Shown here piece by piece: positions 14,422 through 14,508 of a stretch of DNA of 14,508 nucleotides. Numbering within the stretch: position 1 is the first letter of the stretch; every line of letters begins with the position of its first letter. The stretch lies in contig JAITWB010000048.1 of assembly GCA_031285525.1 (NCBI GenBank), positions 1 through 14,508 on the forward strand, read 5' to 3'. The position numbers and the translations under genes are program-made. The stretch comes from Spirochaetaceae bacterium (GTDB lineage: Bacteria; Spirochaetota; Spirochaetia; Treponematales; Treponemataceae). Under the pieces are notes generated by a model. That model saw only the letters and a list, made by a program, of their open reading frames with translations, did not search any database and was not told the DNA's origin.

Positions 14422-14448
14422 GGTATACCATTTTTGTCTTCTGTACAA
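14422..14448 (-). promoter_or_regulatory. Candidate promoter for the RidA / M24 operon
   Basis: On the minus strand TTGTAC (14448-14443), 15-bp spacer, TATACC (14427-14422) with TG one base upstream (extended -10). Dyads overlap or lie just upstream: TCTGTA / TACAGA (14440-14445, 14458-14463) and a 7-bp hairpin TTTTTCT-TAC-AGAAAAA (14451-14467). The spacer is shorter than ideal. Confidence 0.4.
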
Positions 14449-14508
14449 TCTTTTTCTTACAGAAAAAATACTACCAAGCCGGTGTGACATAAAGTATTTC
14501 GCCAAAAC

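Noticed and set aside
14393..14431. 13-residue N-terminal extension of the RidA protein
   Set aside because: The upstream ATG has no Shine-Dalgarno, and the likely promoter lies over it.

Overview
The window looks like chromosomal DNA of a free-living, carbohydrate-using bacterium, most likely a spirochaete (Spirochaeta/Treponema-like). This rests on gene content and style: a lipoprotein sugar-binding protein next to a YesM-type kinase, a chitobiose/cellobiose-type phosphorylase, and a long TPR protein with an acidic tail. No rRNA, tRNA or other phylogenetic marker was seen, so the assignment is an inference. The + strand is C-rich and the - strand G/T-rich almost throughout, so the - strand, which carries most genes, is probably the leading strand.

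Layout. (1) 1-3037, minus strand: a YesM/LytS-type sensor histidine kinase, coupled by an ATGA overlap to an extracellular sugar-binding lipoprotein cut off by the window start. (2) 3050-5700, minus strand: a GH94 phosphorylase, best fit N,N'-diacetylchitobiose phosphorylase, with its own promoter, operator-like dyad and rho-independent terminator. (3) 5730-6471: a REP-associated tyrosine transposase (RAYT) with several copies of a short repeat upstream and a 26-bp inverted repeat at both ends. (4) 6470-8578, minus strand: uvrC with an unusual ~90-residue C-terminal tail. (5) 8543-12753, plus strand: an exported LamG-like/FN3-like protein translationally coupled to an 877-residue TPR protein. 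(6) 12748-12807: a bidirectional terminator. (7) 12816-14392, minus strand: a RidA-family protein coupled to an M24 (Xaa-Pro peptidase-like) metallopeptidase.

The most notable signal is not a gene. A 10-mer, GGGACAGAGC, occurs 18 times exactly on the two strands between 1109 and 10665, against about 0.03 expected by chance, plus at least three one-mismatch copies. With its flanks the consensus is RGGGACAGAGCT. Most copies are inside real genes, read in five of the six possible frames without a stop. Copies are densest around the RAYT gene and absent after 10665. Two pairs form hairpins with exactly the same 15-nt loop. The likely reading is a RAYT-linked repeat family that has spread into coding DNA, or a DNA-uptake-like sequence. 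The RAYT's 3' end may be frameshifted, and its right-hand repeat contains part of the uvrC stop codon, so the element may have reshaped the end of uvrC.
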